From Glossina fuscipes (taxonomy: Eukaryota; Arthropoda; Insecta; Diptera; Glossinidae): 64,000 nucleotides of DNA. Both the position numbers and the translations under genes were made by a program. Shown piece by piece: positions 21,864 through 34,079 of the stretch. The stretch is from assembly GCF_014805625.2 (NCBI RefSeq), contig NW_023998564.1:498116-562115 (forward strand), given 5' to 3'. The notes below the pieces were generated by a model. That model did not search any database and was not told the DNA's origin. It was given only the letters and a program-made list of their open reading frames with translations. Each line of letters starts with the position of its first letter. The stretch's first letter is position 1.

Positions 21864-21924
21864 GCTAATTTTCAATGGCAGGCCGCGCGCAATTTTTTTG
21901 CCAAAAGTAAAACCAATATCTTCA

Positions 21925-22070
21925 TTTTTACGGAGCCAGGAGAATGTTTATCACAGGTATTATACAGGTGGAAATACGGACGGACACATTTAAATCCGGT
22001 GAGAAATTGATACTGATCAAGAATATATACACTTTATGGAGTCTGGGGGTGTTCTTCTGGTTGTTGCACA
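21925..22070 (-). repeat. Type B dispersed repeat, partial
   Basis: Reverse-oriented blocks 'atcttcatttttacgg', 'acggacggaca', 'actgatcaagaatata' and 'tttatggagtctggg' follow the same order as in the 18.5- and 35.2-kb copies. Confidence 0.6.
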
Positions 22071-22599
22071 CCTTTCGTTCCCTTCGAAATATTCCATTCG
22101 GACACTTTCGTTCTTCCCTTAATATTTATCGAAGCAAGAAAGATCCATCATTTTTATATGTGAATTTTGTTTTATTCTTCCAATATTATCAAAAGGATAT
22201 AAGCATGTTTCCGTAGTGACCAGAATACATACACATGTCTGCCATTATGTAATTATGGCTTTACTAATTTGTGTGCATAGTATTGAGAGCTTTCTTATTA
22301 TTAAACCTTCGTTGACCTTTTTTATTACAATTCAAATAATTGCAAATATTTGAAGAATAAATGAAAAACAATTTTTTTTTTTGCTTTTTATGACAAGCAA
22401 ATAAAAGAAAAGTCGCAAGAATTTACTAAATTCGATTAGAGATGCGTGGGACGCCCTTGCTGTTAAATGGGTAGCCATTAAACCTGAGATGAAAACTTAT
22501 AAGACATACATTACATCATCATCTTTATTAATAAATTACATTAGTTAAATTTCTTCAAAAATTTTCGTAATAACAAGGTTTTCACAGCTTAAAACAAAA

Positions 22600-23305
22600 G
22601 TCAAAATAAGCCTTCCGAAGCCAGAGCTATCCTTCACGAACCTTGCCATAAAAACAAACTCAAAACTGTCATTGTTATTGACAGTTTATCCGTATTACAA
22701 GCTTTTCGGAATTCTTCGACTTCGAGATGGAGCACCATCAACAAATTAAGAAATATAATTACTACACCCGGCAGAAAAATTACAATGCTATGGGTACCTA
22801 GTCACATCGGTTTATTGGAAAATGAGCAGGCTGATCGAGCGGCAAAGGATGCTGCTTCTGCTCCTCTAATTATGAATGATGTCATGGAAAAGTTGGATCT
22901 TCAAAGATACATTGAAAGAACAGTTAAAGAGAAAATTACATAAGGAAATACACAATACACAATCGTCTTGGTCATACAATTGCAACTCACCAATGGATCT
23001 TGAAGAAGTCTTCCTCCCCTATCTGCAGTTGTGGACAAGCTCTCACTGTAAAGCACATTCTCTGCGACTGCCTTAACTTTTCCTTTTTCGCATTTGGAAC
23101 GATTAACCCTTTGGACATTCTAAAATTAGCTTTAGAACAGAATGTCAATGCAATATTACTTTATTAAAACTACTAAACTCAATATCGAAGGTGCATTTAT
23201 ATAAGTTAGAGCCGATAGCCTGTGTTGCTAGTGCTCAATGTCTTTTTTTTTAGTTTAAAAATTTATTTCATTAGTCTAAAATTATAATAATAATAGCTTA
23301 AAACA
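22600..23305 (+). mobile_element. 5'-truncated I-type LINE: RNase H, zinc-like C-terminus and TAA-rich 3' end
   Basis: The frame around 22670-22920 reads VIVIDSLSVLQAFRNSS (RNase H Asp), then MLWVPSHIGLLENEQADRAAKDAA (His and Asp). In another frame near 23010-23080 ICSCGQALTVKHILCDC gives the C..C...H...C motif common at the end of I-type ORF2. The 3' region has AGCCGATAGCC, GCTAGTGCTCAATG and a tail with ataataataata. It has no 5' half and frameshifts are present, so it is inactive. The TAA tail fits I-type elements. Confidence 0.75.
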
Positions 23306-23845
23306 TTGTTCTAAGTTCCACGTCAAGAAATCACATAGTGACAGTACGGTGGGTCGATGGTCTTCGCAAAGCACAAGCAAATCTTTCCCAAAGTAATTTC
23401 GGATTAGCGTTAGCAATAGTAAGATTTTGAAAAATAAGAACCACATCAAGGAAAAACAAGAGTCGAATTTATTTGCTTTTCAATACTGGTGCACTGGCGC
23501 TTTAGAAAATTTAACAGACAATTTTTGAAATTTTTCTTCCTCTTACCGTAGACGAAAAGAAATCACTTCACATCTCTCAACTCAAATCAGGGCTCAAATT
23601 CAGATTTTGCTCGTACTTTTTGCACTCTACACCATTTGTGTGTACATTAAGAAGCAAAATTAGTCTGAACCAATTTAAGCTTCCGTGTTTGTTAACTTAC
23701 TAAGAAGATGAATAGTTTTGTATCTAAAAAAAGGTTTATTAGAAATTTGTTTTCTATAATTACAACCTACGCCATTTTTAGTAGAGTGGTATGTCACTTT
23801 TGCGCGAATGTATGCATTACCCGGAAGGACTTGGGGTGTATTCGC
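23306..23845. other. No gene seen
   Basis: AT-rich sequence between the LINE tail and a type A repeat. No coding or structural feature recognised. Confidence 0.4.
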
Positions 23846-23849
23846 CTTT

Positions 23850-24450
23850 CGTTACACTTGCCGTTTGGGGAAATGATTCTGAATGGATTCAAGCAAGTGT
23901 ATCCGTCTGTCTGTCTGTGTTCAACTCGCGGCTGGCAAATTTTATATCCCACGCCGCTTATGGTGCAAGGGTATATAAAATTTTGGCAAATCCATGTACC
24001 TCCTACAACGACTTAAGACGAACCTGCCTTTTATTATACCGATAAATTCAGGGTCATATCCTGAATCGTTCTGAGCTTGTCCCACCGTCTCTCTGTCCGT
24101 CTTGTTTTCCGGTATTTTACATACTACCACTTTCATTATCCCGATCGACACCGGAAAATGATTCTAAACTTCTCTAATTGTCAGTCGGTCTGCCCGCCTG
24201 ATATTATATCTGCCCATGTATTCTTATGCTCAGTTTATACGTCGCAATTTTTAAGATATTTTGACAAAATTTTTTACTTTGACGTGTCTTGGCCCAAGAA
24301 CGAACGACATTGAAAATCAGACTGCCTTTTCGATCACTTCCCATATACTGTCAAGGTATAGTAAAAAGGCGGATTTGCTCTAAGGTCTTTTGGGTGTTGA
24401 GGACGTCCGCAAAAACTTAATACATCCCATACCACATGTGGTATAGGTTA
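23850..24450 (+). repeat. Type A dispersed repeat, copy with palindromic block
   Basis: Blocks: 'tggtgcaagggtatata', 'ttttattataccgat', 'gggtcatatcctgaatcg', 'ctgtccgtctt', 'cgcaatttttaagatattttgac' and 'cttggcccaagaacgaa'. These recur in the same order at 27.3, 31.2, 32.6, 34.1, 43.8, 52.1, 61.2 and 63.7 kb. Near 24430 is the perfect 16-bp palindrome ATACCACATGTGGTAT. Confidence 0.7.
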
Positions 24451-25780
24451 AGTAGATAAATGAAAATAATGTAATTCAAACATTATAATTACATAATAAA
24501 GTACTTATAATGAAAAAAATGGCATAATTACAGTGTATCTTTATAATAAAAATATTGCTAAAAATAGTAAGTGATTACTATTTTATGATCAAAAGAGAGA
24601 GATTACTACAACAACGGGAGCCATTAAAATTGATTCCATTTTTATTTTTTTTTTACAAATTCTCGGTTAAAGAATCTTTGTAATCTGCATACATGTAAGT
24701 CCCCAACACATAAAAAAATTAAACATATAAGTAGAAGCGAAAAAATTTGTTGGTACACTATTTGGGGAATAATCATTTTGCGGTGATCGAAGAATGAAAA
24801 AGATTAATTTGACGTACTTGGTAATTTTAGTGTTAGGAAAGGTATAAACATCTCGGAATAGGAACTACCATCATTCTATTGAAGTTCTATTAAAAATTTT
24901 GACAGAAACTTGCACGACGAAAAAAATATATATATAACAGCTGCCCATCGATTTTCCAGTTTCAACCCAGTGATCAAAACATGCTACCATGCAGAAGTTG
25001 ATCTTTTTACGTTGTTGTACTTCCAGTATAGATGAGTATAATAAATTATTATTAAAAAGTAGTTTATTTTTTAGTAATATTTATTATATTATTAAAAAGT
25101 AGTTCATACATCTTTTATCATATTATACTAACAACTTTAGAATATTTCGCATATATGAAATGAAGAGATGTAGTGTCAACGCAACAAAATGGCGCATGTT
25201 ATAAAAAAGTTTTCATTATGAAACTTTAAGCGATTGCTGTTAATTTGTATTTTAATAAAATCTTTGCAATTAAAAACTTGACGTGCTTGCCAGGCACGCA
25301 GTGCCTGTGCAATGGATAACACCGTATAACAAAAGAGTAAATTACAAAAGGCCGTTTCAATCTCTATTCCTGAAAGACATCAATAAACTCTCTTAATTAA
25401 ACCCTATCAATTCTTATCATTCCTTCTAAATCATCTGAACAGTTGCAAAAAGAACTACTATGGCATTGATATTGATTATGAAGGACTCGTTGAAAGAAGA
25501 TATGAGTGCCAAACTTAAATTCTGCACATCTGCCGCGTATACGGAAGATACTATGGAAATAAACAGAAAATGTACATAACATCACTTTTGGAAATGGGGA
25601 TCGGAGGGAAGGAAAGAAATCGTGAATTAGAAAAAGGTCTTCTGATAAAAAATAAGGTAAACACTGTGAGGACCAAAGTCCAAGGATTGTTTTGGTCAAA
25701 CATTTCGTTTTCGTTTATTTTCTGGGTATATATTATCATCTTATTATTATTCGACTTTATATTGTATTATCTTATATATA
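24451..25780. other. No gene seen
   Basis: AT-rich sequence. Frames of 62-100 codons around 25400-25740 overlap on both strands and show no domain. Confidence 0.4.
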
Positions 25781-25782
25781 TA

Positions 25783-25868
25783 CAGTAAAAGTTCCTTATT
25801 CGCGCTTTCTTAATTCGCGGTTTCTGTATTCGCGGCACGTATCCCCCGCGAATAAGGAACTTTTACTG
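25783..25868. mobile_element. 86-bp MITE with perfect 22-bp inverted repeats (pogo/Tigger-like)
   Basis: Begins CAGTAAAAGTTCCTTATTCG and ends with its exact reverse complement. The arms are 22 bp, separated by about 42 bp that contain two more 'ttcgcgg' motifs. It is flanked on both sides by TA (25781-25782, 25869-25870). CAGT ends with a TA duplication are characteristic of pogo/Tigger-type Tc1-mariner relatives. Too short to code; a non-autonomous derivative. Confidence 0.8.
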
Positions 25869-25870
25869 TA

Positions 25871-27295
25871 TGTAAATTACCTTAAATTACGCATGTCAAC
25901 GTATTCTTTTCACACTTTGTAAATGTACATATATATATATACTTTTAGTAAATTATCGGATTGTAAGAATTGCTAATTATAAATCAAAAGGCATATAAGC
26001 TGGATTGGAATGTGACTACCAATCGATGGGCAACGCCGATTATGGCAGTTAGACTTCGAGGAAACGTCAAAAGCATTTTCTCCCTCTCTGTGATTAAAGT
26101 CGCCGTGCTGGATGAACGTAAGTTTAAAAATCCGTAAGCATCTAGAACACTAGACTGGAAGACGAACGTTCTAAATAGGGATAGATAGAGTAAAGTTTAG
26201 CTGAACACCTAATTATTCTGTTTCGCTAAATTGGTGAACGTTAATACCACATGGGTTATTTTGATCGCATGTGCCGTTAGGATTTTTCTATTTGAGTAAT
26301 ATATCTTTAAATTCCCTTAATTAACAGGCGAGTTTAAATGCAATAAAAATTACACCCTTGTAGATTTTTTATGAGCAAAATATTGTGTTTTGGTAATTTA
26401 TTGGTTTAAGAATTATTCGAAGGATAAGTTATATACTATTTCAAGCAATTTTGAATGCTTGGATAGCTCGGCGAGCTAACCCCACCACGGAAGAAGAATA
26501 AGACCCCTCACAACCGAGGAATTTTCGCACTTTACAACACTTATAGTGCCTCTGTAGAGAATTCTTTATAAGCTAATGCGAGCATGTGTTAATTATTTGA
26601 CCGTTTTTGCAGAGAAGGCAATTAATCGACCCTAGGGAACTTTCGTTTTTGAATAAATAAATATTCAGATCGTTATTGAAATTATTATTGATTATAAAAC
26701 CTAAAGAGTTAATGAAAATATTTTGAAAAATTCTTTTTGGACTTTTTAGAGAAATGGACAACCGTGTAGATGAATTTGGCTAACACCTTGCTTGAGACTC
26801 TTACCCATATCAGTTATGCCTATCAAATAAATGGAAAAAAATATACATATATATATTATGGCAACAAAATATTTATATTTCTATTTTTATTTGCTTTTCA
26901 TATAAATTGAATTTCGCATATGTACTTGGTTTGTATAAGTACGTATTATATATGTATATATATAAATATAAAAAAAGGTATATATAGGGAAATAGTGCAA
27001 CCGCTTGCCGTTTTTCCTAATAGTTACTTTTAGAGTCTTATAATTTTCATAGCATATAAAACACATATTAAATACAAAAGTTTCGAAATTTTAATATCTT
27101 AAATTTTAATCTGCAAAGCTTAAGCTTAAGCCGGGTGTTATTAGCAATTAAGGGCAGAAATGTAGTACATTTTTTCAATTTTTTTAAAATGTGGTAGGGG
27201 AGAAGATGATCACAAACACATTAAGGGTAAATGGATCAAGTGAATGCTAATTTAATAGTAAGACTTATATTTGCTTCCAAATGCAAGGCAAGGAG
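25871..27295. other. No gene seen
   Basis: AT-rich sequence with simple (TA)n tracts near 25930 and 26840-26960. A 'ggatagctcggcgagctaac' near 26460 resembles a tRNA A box, but no B box follows. Confidence 0.4.
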
Positions 27296-27299
27296 AGTT

Positions 27300-28060
27300 T
27301 AACTATTTGTGCCGTACATTACATTTGGTATAAGGTATATTACGTTTGTGCGCATGTATATAAGAACCTGTAAAGCTCAGATAGATCCGCATTTTATAAT
27401 ACCGATCGATTTAGAACCATTTGCTAAATCTTGCTAAGCGTCTCTGTCCGTCTGATGTTAATATATTTTTACGTTCAATCGTAATTTTTAAACCATTTTA
27501 AAGACGAACACTATGGCGCAATTGGTTGGGATCGATCAACTTTTTCGATCATTCTCTATAATAAATAAAAAATAAGCGATTGCTAAAAATAGTATGAAAA
27601 ATTTGGTTTATTGACCTTCCTCTCACTTAATCGTTCCTACGAAAACTGAACTTTATACGGTAGAAAGATCTAATTTTCTAATATGTATAATAATGGAGGG
27701 CTAAGCCCTCCAGAAAAGGGCTTAGCTTTTAATATTGTATAATAAAAGTTAGTCCATAGTAGGAATTTAAGAAAAAAATTATTGGTAAGGAATTTGGATT
27801 AGATAAATGTGTTTTTTAGACATAAGAAAAGGTAGCGCTTATATGGAGAGAAAGTTTATTTCCAGTTTCCATTGAAAAGTAATAAAATTTTTAGAAAGTA
27901 ACTTAAGTTTGTTAAATGTGGATCAACCCATGTGAGGTTTCGGCTATCCTCCAATAAGCGGGCTTTCATGAAAACCATACCTTGTATGAAAACAATGTCG
28001 AATTTTTGATGTCTTATGACCTATAACGTCCTGACTCTTACGTATAAGGGATATGTAATT
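27300..28060 (+). repeat. Type A dispersed repeat
   Basis: 'ttggtataaggtatatta', 'ttttataataccgatcgat', 'ctctgtccgtctg' and later 'gaaaactgaactttata' and 'agtccatagta' follow the type A order. At 27695-27711 lies a hairpin GGAGGGCTAAGCCCTCC (8-bp arms, 1-base loop). Confidence 0.55.
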
Positions 28061-31000
28061 TTGGTATTGCATGCGTTCTTCTTTCAATTGGATTTAAATT
28101 TCATTCAATATGATATAGAATTTCATTAAAAGTTGTTGTTTTATCATAAATTTAAATTCTTCAGCACCATGTCGATAGAGATTTCGTGAGTACTTCTTAA
28201 CAATCTTTTAAAAGACCGCATTTAGTCTCGCTTTGTGTATTGCAGTCCAGATTTAATACATCTGCAGCGAGAGCTCTTTTTACAAACTTATTTACTAAAT
28301 GGTGTATGAGAAAGGTCCGCTTTCGTTGACTTATATGGTCGACAAGAACAGATTAAAGTTTTGCAGAAAGATTAGGACAACGTTTAAAATTCTACAGCGC
28401 TTCATTATAAATATGAAAAATATCAAATATATTGTTTATCTTGTTGCCATATGGAGGCAAATCTTCTATAAGTTTTATTTGGAAAGGAAGACTCGAAAAA
28501 CAGATCAATTGCTTGCAAATTTAACGTAGTAATTTTATAAGTAAAATTATTATTCTCGCGATCAATTTTCATAATGAAATACTAATTATTTTTTGTGCGA
28601 ACACTCCCACATGGGAGAGAGTTCAAAAAATAGTCCCATCTTATCCAATTTTCAACGTTCACTTAGTATGCCAATGGATTAATTTTCGACGATTTTTGCC
28701 GAAAAATGTTAAAAATTAGAAACTTTTTCCGTATACGTTTTGTTTTATACAAGTGGAACATTGTATATATTGATACGAAAATGCTTTTCTTGATGCGGTT
28801 CGTATCACTAGATCGTTGTTTTATTTACACTCAATTTCTTTAAAATAGTATTTTTAAAGTTTAGTATATTTAAAGTTTACTTAGTTTGGCAACATTCTTA
28901 ACTGAAACTTTCTTTTCGAGTCAAATGTTCTTTTCCGAGTAACTAACTGATTCTGCTCAAATATTCTGCTTATATAAGCAAGCTACCATAATTGATATAT
29001 TTTCCCCTAATATTTTTTGTCGGGCGGCAGCTACTTGACGCGCTTTTCCTTTTCTTGGAAATTTATTTTCTGAGAAAAATAATTAGTTGGAATGAAACTA
29101 ATTTTGGGATTTCCGTAATTTTTTTAATATGACCAAGCACTCATGGCATGTCCCCTATTCGTGTAATACAATAGTCATCAGAAAGAAGAGAGGAAATGCA
29201 AACATATAGGAAAGTAGTGGCCGCTTAGTGGGTTTATCTCTAATCGGTATCTGCTATGTCTTTCCTGACTGCCCACTCACTTCTGCTACGACCAAAGAAA
29301 ACTCTTGATATTTCAACACGCGAAAATTGACCTGATATTCGTGGTTCTTATCTACTCGGCTAGATGTGGGGACATAAGAAATGGTTAAAAAAGTGGTCCG
29401 GTTTAATCCATCTTCAATAGAACTTTTAGGTCAAAACTCTTGAGTTTTCATCAAATTTCGATTTGTTAGTTGAACACAAAAATCGATGAGCACACGACAT
29501 GTGGGCAAACGTACAAACATGCTTAAATTGATTTAATAAATGATTATGTATCGATCGACATAGTGAAAAAATCCGTTTCATATTTGAGTTTCATCGTCGC
29601 ACTGTGAATGATGATAACAGATTTGCCTAATGGTCTAAGAGATATTTCTCTAACGAATTTATGTCGTCTGTATTAGCCTTTGCACTTGTTGGTGGACGAA
29701 TGTTCGGTAAAGGTGATTAAGACTTTTACAATACAGTAATTAATACACGATTTTGACGAGAAGTCGGTTTATTATTTATTAGCATATGCTTTGCATAGTA
29801 AATTTGTGAAGTCTATTCCACGCAGTGCTCAAATTTACAAATCATATGCTGAACCTAATATATTTTCGATATATGAATGTAATGAATGATAAAAATACAT
29901 TTTATTAGTTTTTAATACTTATTGAAAGAAGAAAACGCAATAAAACAAGAAAAAAGAAAGAAACTTTAATTAGTAAAGAGAAATACAAACACATGCTTAT
30001 GCCATAATTGTTAAAGATGCTTATGAAATATTACGGGTCAACGCAATACTTAGCATTTAATGTTACCTATATTACCGAGATTTTAAATCGAGTTCATTGA
30101 CGAAGAATTCAAGTTTTGCTTGTTTTTGCTTTCAAGAAAATTTTAACAATATTTAAAAATATACAATATATAATCTGACGCCTTATCTTCCAAAAAAAAA
30201 AAACGTGGTAACATAATCGTACCTTATTGCAATAAAAATTTTCCGCATTTCTATCGCAATTTCAGATGTCTCTTACATGATGTGCCTTACACGGCTGACA
30301 TACTCTTAGCGCTGCTTATTATTAACAGGGGCTTAATACCTCACAACCTACGCAAACATAATATAGTTCAAAAATTGACTTTCCTGTGCATCATGCTTAA
30401 GAAAAGAAGATAAAATTATTGAATTCTGTTAAAAGAATCAAGTAATAGTTTGCTGTAAAGGTGTACATGCAAGCCTACAAGCTGATAAGCACATAACTTG
30501 TATTCGTATATTCACGTGCTTGTATGTTAACATATTATCGTGTGTATGCAACATATGCGTATGTGTGTTAATGTAAAATTTCGTTTCTCGTTTATTACAT
30601 GCGAATGTAATCGACGACAATCATTCAAAATCCATTGGCTGTTCGTCACAAATACACTAAGCAAACTGAACGATGGTATAAAAGCAGATACCGGTTTAAG
30701 GACATTCTTTATTCAGTTACAGTTCATCGTAAACGAAAGAACGGTGTTTGTTTGAGATTTCAACGTTTCCGTTTTGTTTTTTATAAATTATCGCACATTC
30801 TACAGGTATTGCTGAGAAGGAGAATTTTGGAAGAAAAAATACACGTATAAACAAATAAATATATAAATAAAATACGTTATCAAGAAATGCATTCATAAAA
30901 AGATGTACTTGTGTGTTCATTGTTGTGCATCCTTACTTTTAAGTGACTTGTGTAATATAAAAACGAAAGCCTGAAAGCTTAAAGAGTATATAGTTCAAAA

Positions 31001-31075
31001 ATTTATTAACATACGAAGAAGATGGATAGTTTTATATTGAAAAAAAAAGCAAAACAAGAGTTATTCCAAAAAGTT
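28061..31075. other. No gene seen; one TATA-like site
   Basis: About 3 kb of AT-rich sequence without recognisable genes. A TATAAAAG at 30677 followed by TCAGTT at 30713 resembles a core promoter, but the spacing (38 bases) is longer than usual. Confidence 0.4.
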
Positions 31076-31079
31076 ATTT

Positions 31080-31470
31080 CATTCTAATTATACCATATAC
31101 CCCTTTTGGTACATTGGAATGTTAAGTTTGTGCAAACGTTCGCTGCATCCAAAAGGTCTTAAGGTCTTAAGAAGAAAATAATTTTGAATCGATTTAACCA
31201 GGCGTGTCCGTCTGTCTGTCCGACTTTCGCCCTTATGTTCTTATACTTAACCTACAGCTGGCAATATTTATACCCCACAACAGTTGTGGTGCAAAGGTAC
31301 ATTAAATTTTTGCAGAGCGATTTGAGATGGACTAACCTTTTATTATACTGATCGATTCACGATCACTTTCTGAATCCACTTAAGCTTCTCCATCCGTCTG
31401 TCTGGCTTCTGATTCATGCCGATGGATTCAGAAGGTAACTCTAACAGAATAACAAAGTGATGTAGGATGT
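31080..31470 (+). repeat. Type A dispersed repeat
   Basis: 'taccccacaacagttgtggtgcaaagg', 'ttttattatactgatcgattca', 'tccgtctgtctgg' and similar blocks, including the dyad CCACAAC.GTTGTGG, match the type A pattern. Confidence 0.6.
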
Positions 31471-31724
31471 TTAATGATCAGACGTGTCTCCTACATTGTT
31501 TTTACTTGTTTTTCATTACAAATATTCATATTCATAAGATTACAATTGTCTCCCTTCCAGGTGGAGTAATACTGCTTTTATTTTTTAAATGCAAAATGTC
31601 CGAATTTTTAAATATACGTCCGTTCATCTGTCTATTCTTCATTGAAAATGAAAAATTTACTGTTAATTAATTTTTACAAAATACTTTTAATAAGTGCTAA
31701 GAATCTAAATACGGCGCTAATAAG

Positions 31725-31941
31725 TTAAGAATCTAAAATACGTCACTGCGGTGAAACTGAAAAGCAATTTTCTTTTTTTAATTCAAAAAATGTATATATA
31801 CATATATATATAAGTGTTAAGAATCGAAATACGTTATTAATAAGTTAAGAATCTAAAATACGTCACTATATATACATATTTTGAATTTAAAAAAAAAATT
31901 ATTTTTCAATTGCACCGCAGTGACCTATTTTAGATTCTTAA
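31725..31941. mobile_element. Palindromic MITE, about 217 bp
   Basis: The left arm begins TTAAGAATCTAAAATACGTC and the right arm ends with ACCTATTTTAGATTCTTAA. The arms pair for about 75 bp, including CACTGCGGTG/CACCGCAGTG and the A/T tracts, with a few mismatches. Between the arms (31813-31867) part of the left end is repeated, 118 bp after 31695, so an end was duplicated in tandem. No coding capacity; superfamily unknown. Confidence 0.75.
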
Positions 31942-32589
31942 TAGAGATTCTTAAAATTCTTAAAATTGTCAAATATATTTAAATTTTTCAGAATTTTCAT
32001 CATAATATATGTTTGGTTACGTAGAATACTCACAAGGAATGAGCGAAAAATCAAGAAAACTTGTTTCAGCCGTTTTATATTTCAAACCTCATTAGAGTCG
32101 ATTTTAGATTTTCCGAATATCATTATTATGATTATTATTATAGATCCGTCTCCGTCAATTTCTTCCATTTCCATTAATGCGAATGCTTTAGTTTAGTAAA
32201 TAGGTAAGCGTGTAGTCAAAAATTTCCAAATTATTTCAAATTCGGAGATTTTCGGTAATATGATGCATGACATTAACGGGAAATGTGAACTGAATTCTTT
32301 TTTCGTTACAATTACTTGCTGTTGAACGCATTTAAATAGAATTTTATAAGTTGAACGTAAACACGAAAGTTGTAATGAATTTTGAGCTCTATTATCCATT
32401 CCTTAATTGCAAACGTTTCAATGAATCGCTTAGTTTGGAATGGAAAAAAAACACATTTTTTTTTCTAGTACAATTCTATTTCAGGCTTCTTTAAGATCAA
32501 TGCAATCGGTCTACCACGTCTGCAACGCTTCCATGTCCTTTACCAATACTCTCTGCCATTTGTGATAAAAGGTTATCTTAAATTTGGAC

Positions 32590-32930
32590 GAATGTATATA
32601 TTAAATCCTGAAATACTTGGGATAGACCCGCCTTTTATTGTGCCGATCGATACAGAAGCACTGGCTGAAGCTTATTCGTCTGGGCATTTGTCCCTTTGGT
32701 ATCCTTGTGTTGAATGTGTAGCCCGAAATTTTTGAGATATTTTCTGAAATCAAATTTAGAAAACCGACATGTTTTGAACCAAGAACGAAGGTAGATTGCA
32801 ATCGAACTACTATTTGAACCTCTTCCCATTTAGAGCATTATGTAAAAGGTCGTTATGTGCATAACTTATATTAAACAAAGCGATGTAGGGTATTTAATGA
32901 TAAGCGCGGGACCTCTATAATAGTTTTATT
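32590..32930 (+). repeat. Type A dispersed repeat
   Basis: 'ttttattgtgccgatcgata', 'gaaatttttgagatattttctg' and 'gaaccaagaacgaag' in type A order. Confidence 0.5.
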
Positions 32931-32984
32931 TGTTCAATAGCACGATTGGTCAAGATTCTCAGAGATTGTTTCCACAGCGATCTC

Positions 32985-33420
32985 ATTATCTGATTAACTT
33001 TTTTATTTTCTGGGCCATCCCTTTGAGATTTGCAAAGAACTAATAGTCACTAGAGGCGAGTTCTGGAGAACGCGATGGATAGAGTAGCAACTCGAACTTC
33101 AATTCATGCTATTTTGGCATGAGAAACACATTGGTGTTTTTGTTACATTATAAGTGCAAGCCTATTCGAAGACAGCTTCCTCACGCCCATAATTCCCTGT
33201 AACCCATGCATTCGTTTGGACGCAAGCTACTTTTTGTAACTTCAGCTTTTGAATATTGAGAATAACTTTCACGGGCGCTTCCATATTTTCTAATGCACAA
33301 CCACTTCCTTTGAACGACCAGTACCTTCAGCATCCAGAATGCGAAGCGTCTTTTAAAACTAGCAAACCATTGGACGGAGAAGAGTTGCCATAACATTTTT
33401 CGAGACAACATTGAGTGTGC
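32985..33420 (-). mobile_element. mariner relic (Mos1/mauritiana-like)
   Basis: On the minus strand GTGRSKEVV corresponds to the end of the DNA-binding region. Further on LHELKFELLLYPSRSPELASSDY and FFANLKG match the HPPYSPDLAPSDY.LF block that contains the last catalytic Asp. The middle of the transposase is deleted and stops are frequent. Inverted repeats not found. Confidence 0.65.
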
Positions 33421-34079
33421 CCCTTAATTTTTTTCCATCAGGAAGTAATATTTAATCAACATCCGAAATTTGAATCTTTTTTTCGAAAATAGGAGACGCA
33501 GTCTCACACGAATTACTTATAACTTTTAAAAGATCAAAACAATATAAAATTTTACCAGTTGCTGTGTAAAGTTGGTTTTGTGGATTTTTTGTTAGAGATG
33601 TCAAACGGGTAAGTGCCGGGATTTATTGAGCGCTATGTGAAAATATTATATAATAATAAGAGTATTCATTCATATTCGAGAGTGCACTTGTTGGTTAATC
33701 CAAACAAACCAATGGTTCCAACACCGTATTTTATTGTAATGAGATATTCGCTTAGTCGATCAGAAAAAATAGCTACTTTTTCGTGAACTTTGTGGCAAAC
33801 GGCATTATGCATCGTATACACCATTATTATCACCTAAACAAATTAATTAACAGTAAAATTATTGAAACAAAATTATATCGCTAAGGAAAAATCAGACCGC
33901 ATCGCATTTGTTGTGGTTGGGGAGATTTGTCGGCGATATCTCTTGGGTCTCCGAGTCACCGGATACGACAATTTTACTTTTTACTTGTTTACGTACCCAA
34001 CCAAATAAAAATGATTCTCATTATTTAGAATTATTTTATTTAAGACATTTGCAGTGCATTTTTACTGCGCGAATGCATT

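Noticed and set aside
26455..26500. tRNA-like A box (tagctcggcgagctaac)
   Set aside because: No B box within the expected distance and no cloverleaf.
30677..30720. TATAAAAG plus TCAGTT as a promoter
   Set aside because: 38-base spacing is too long, and no gene follows that could use it.
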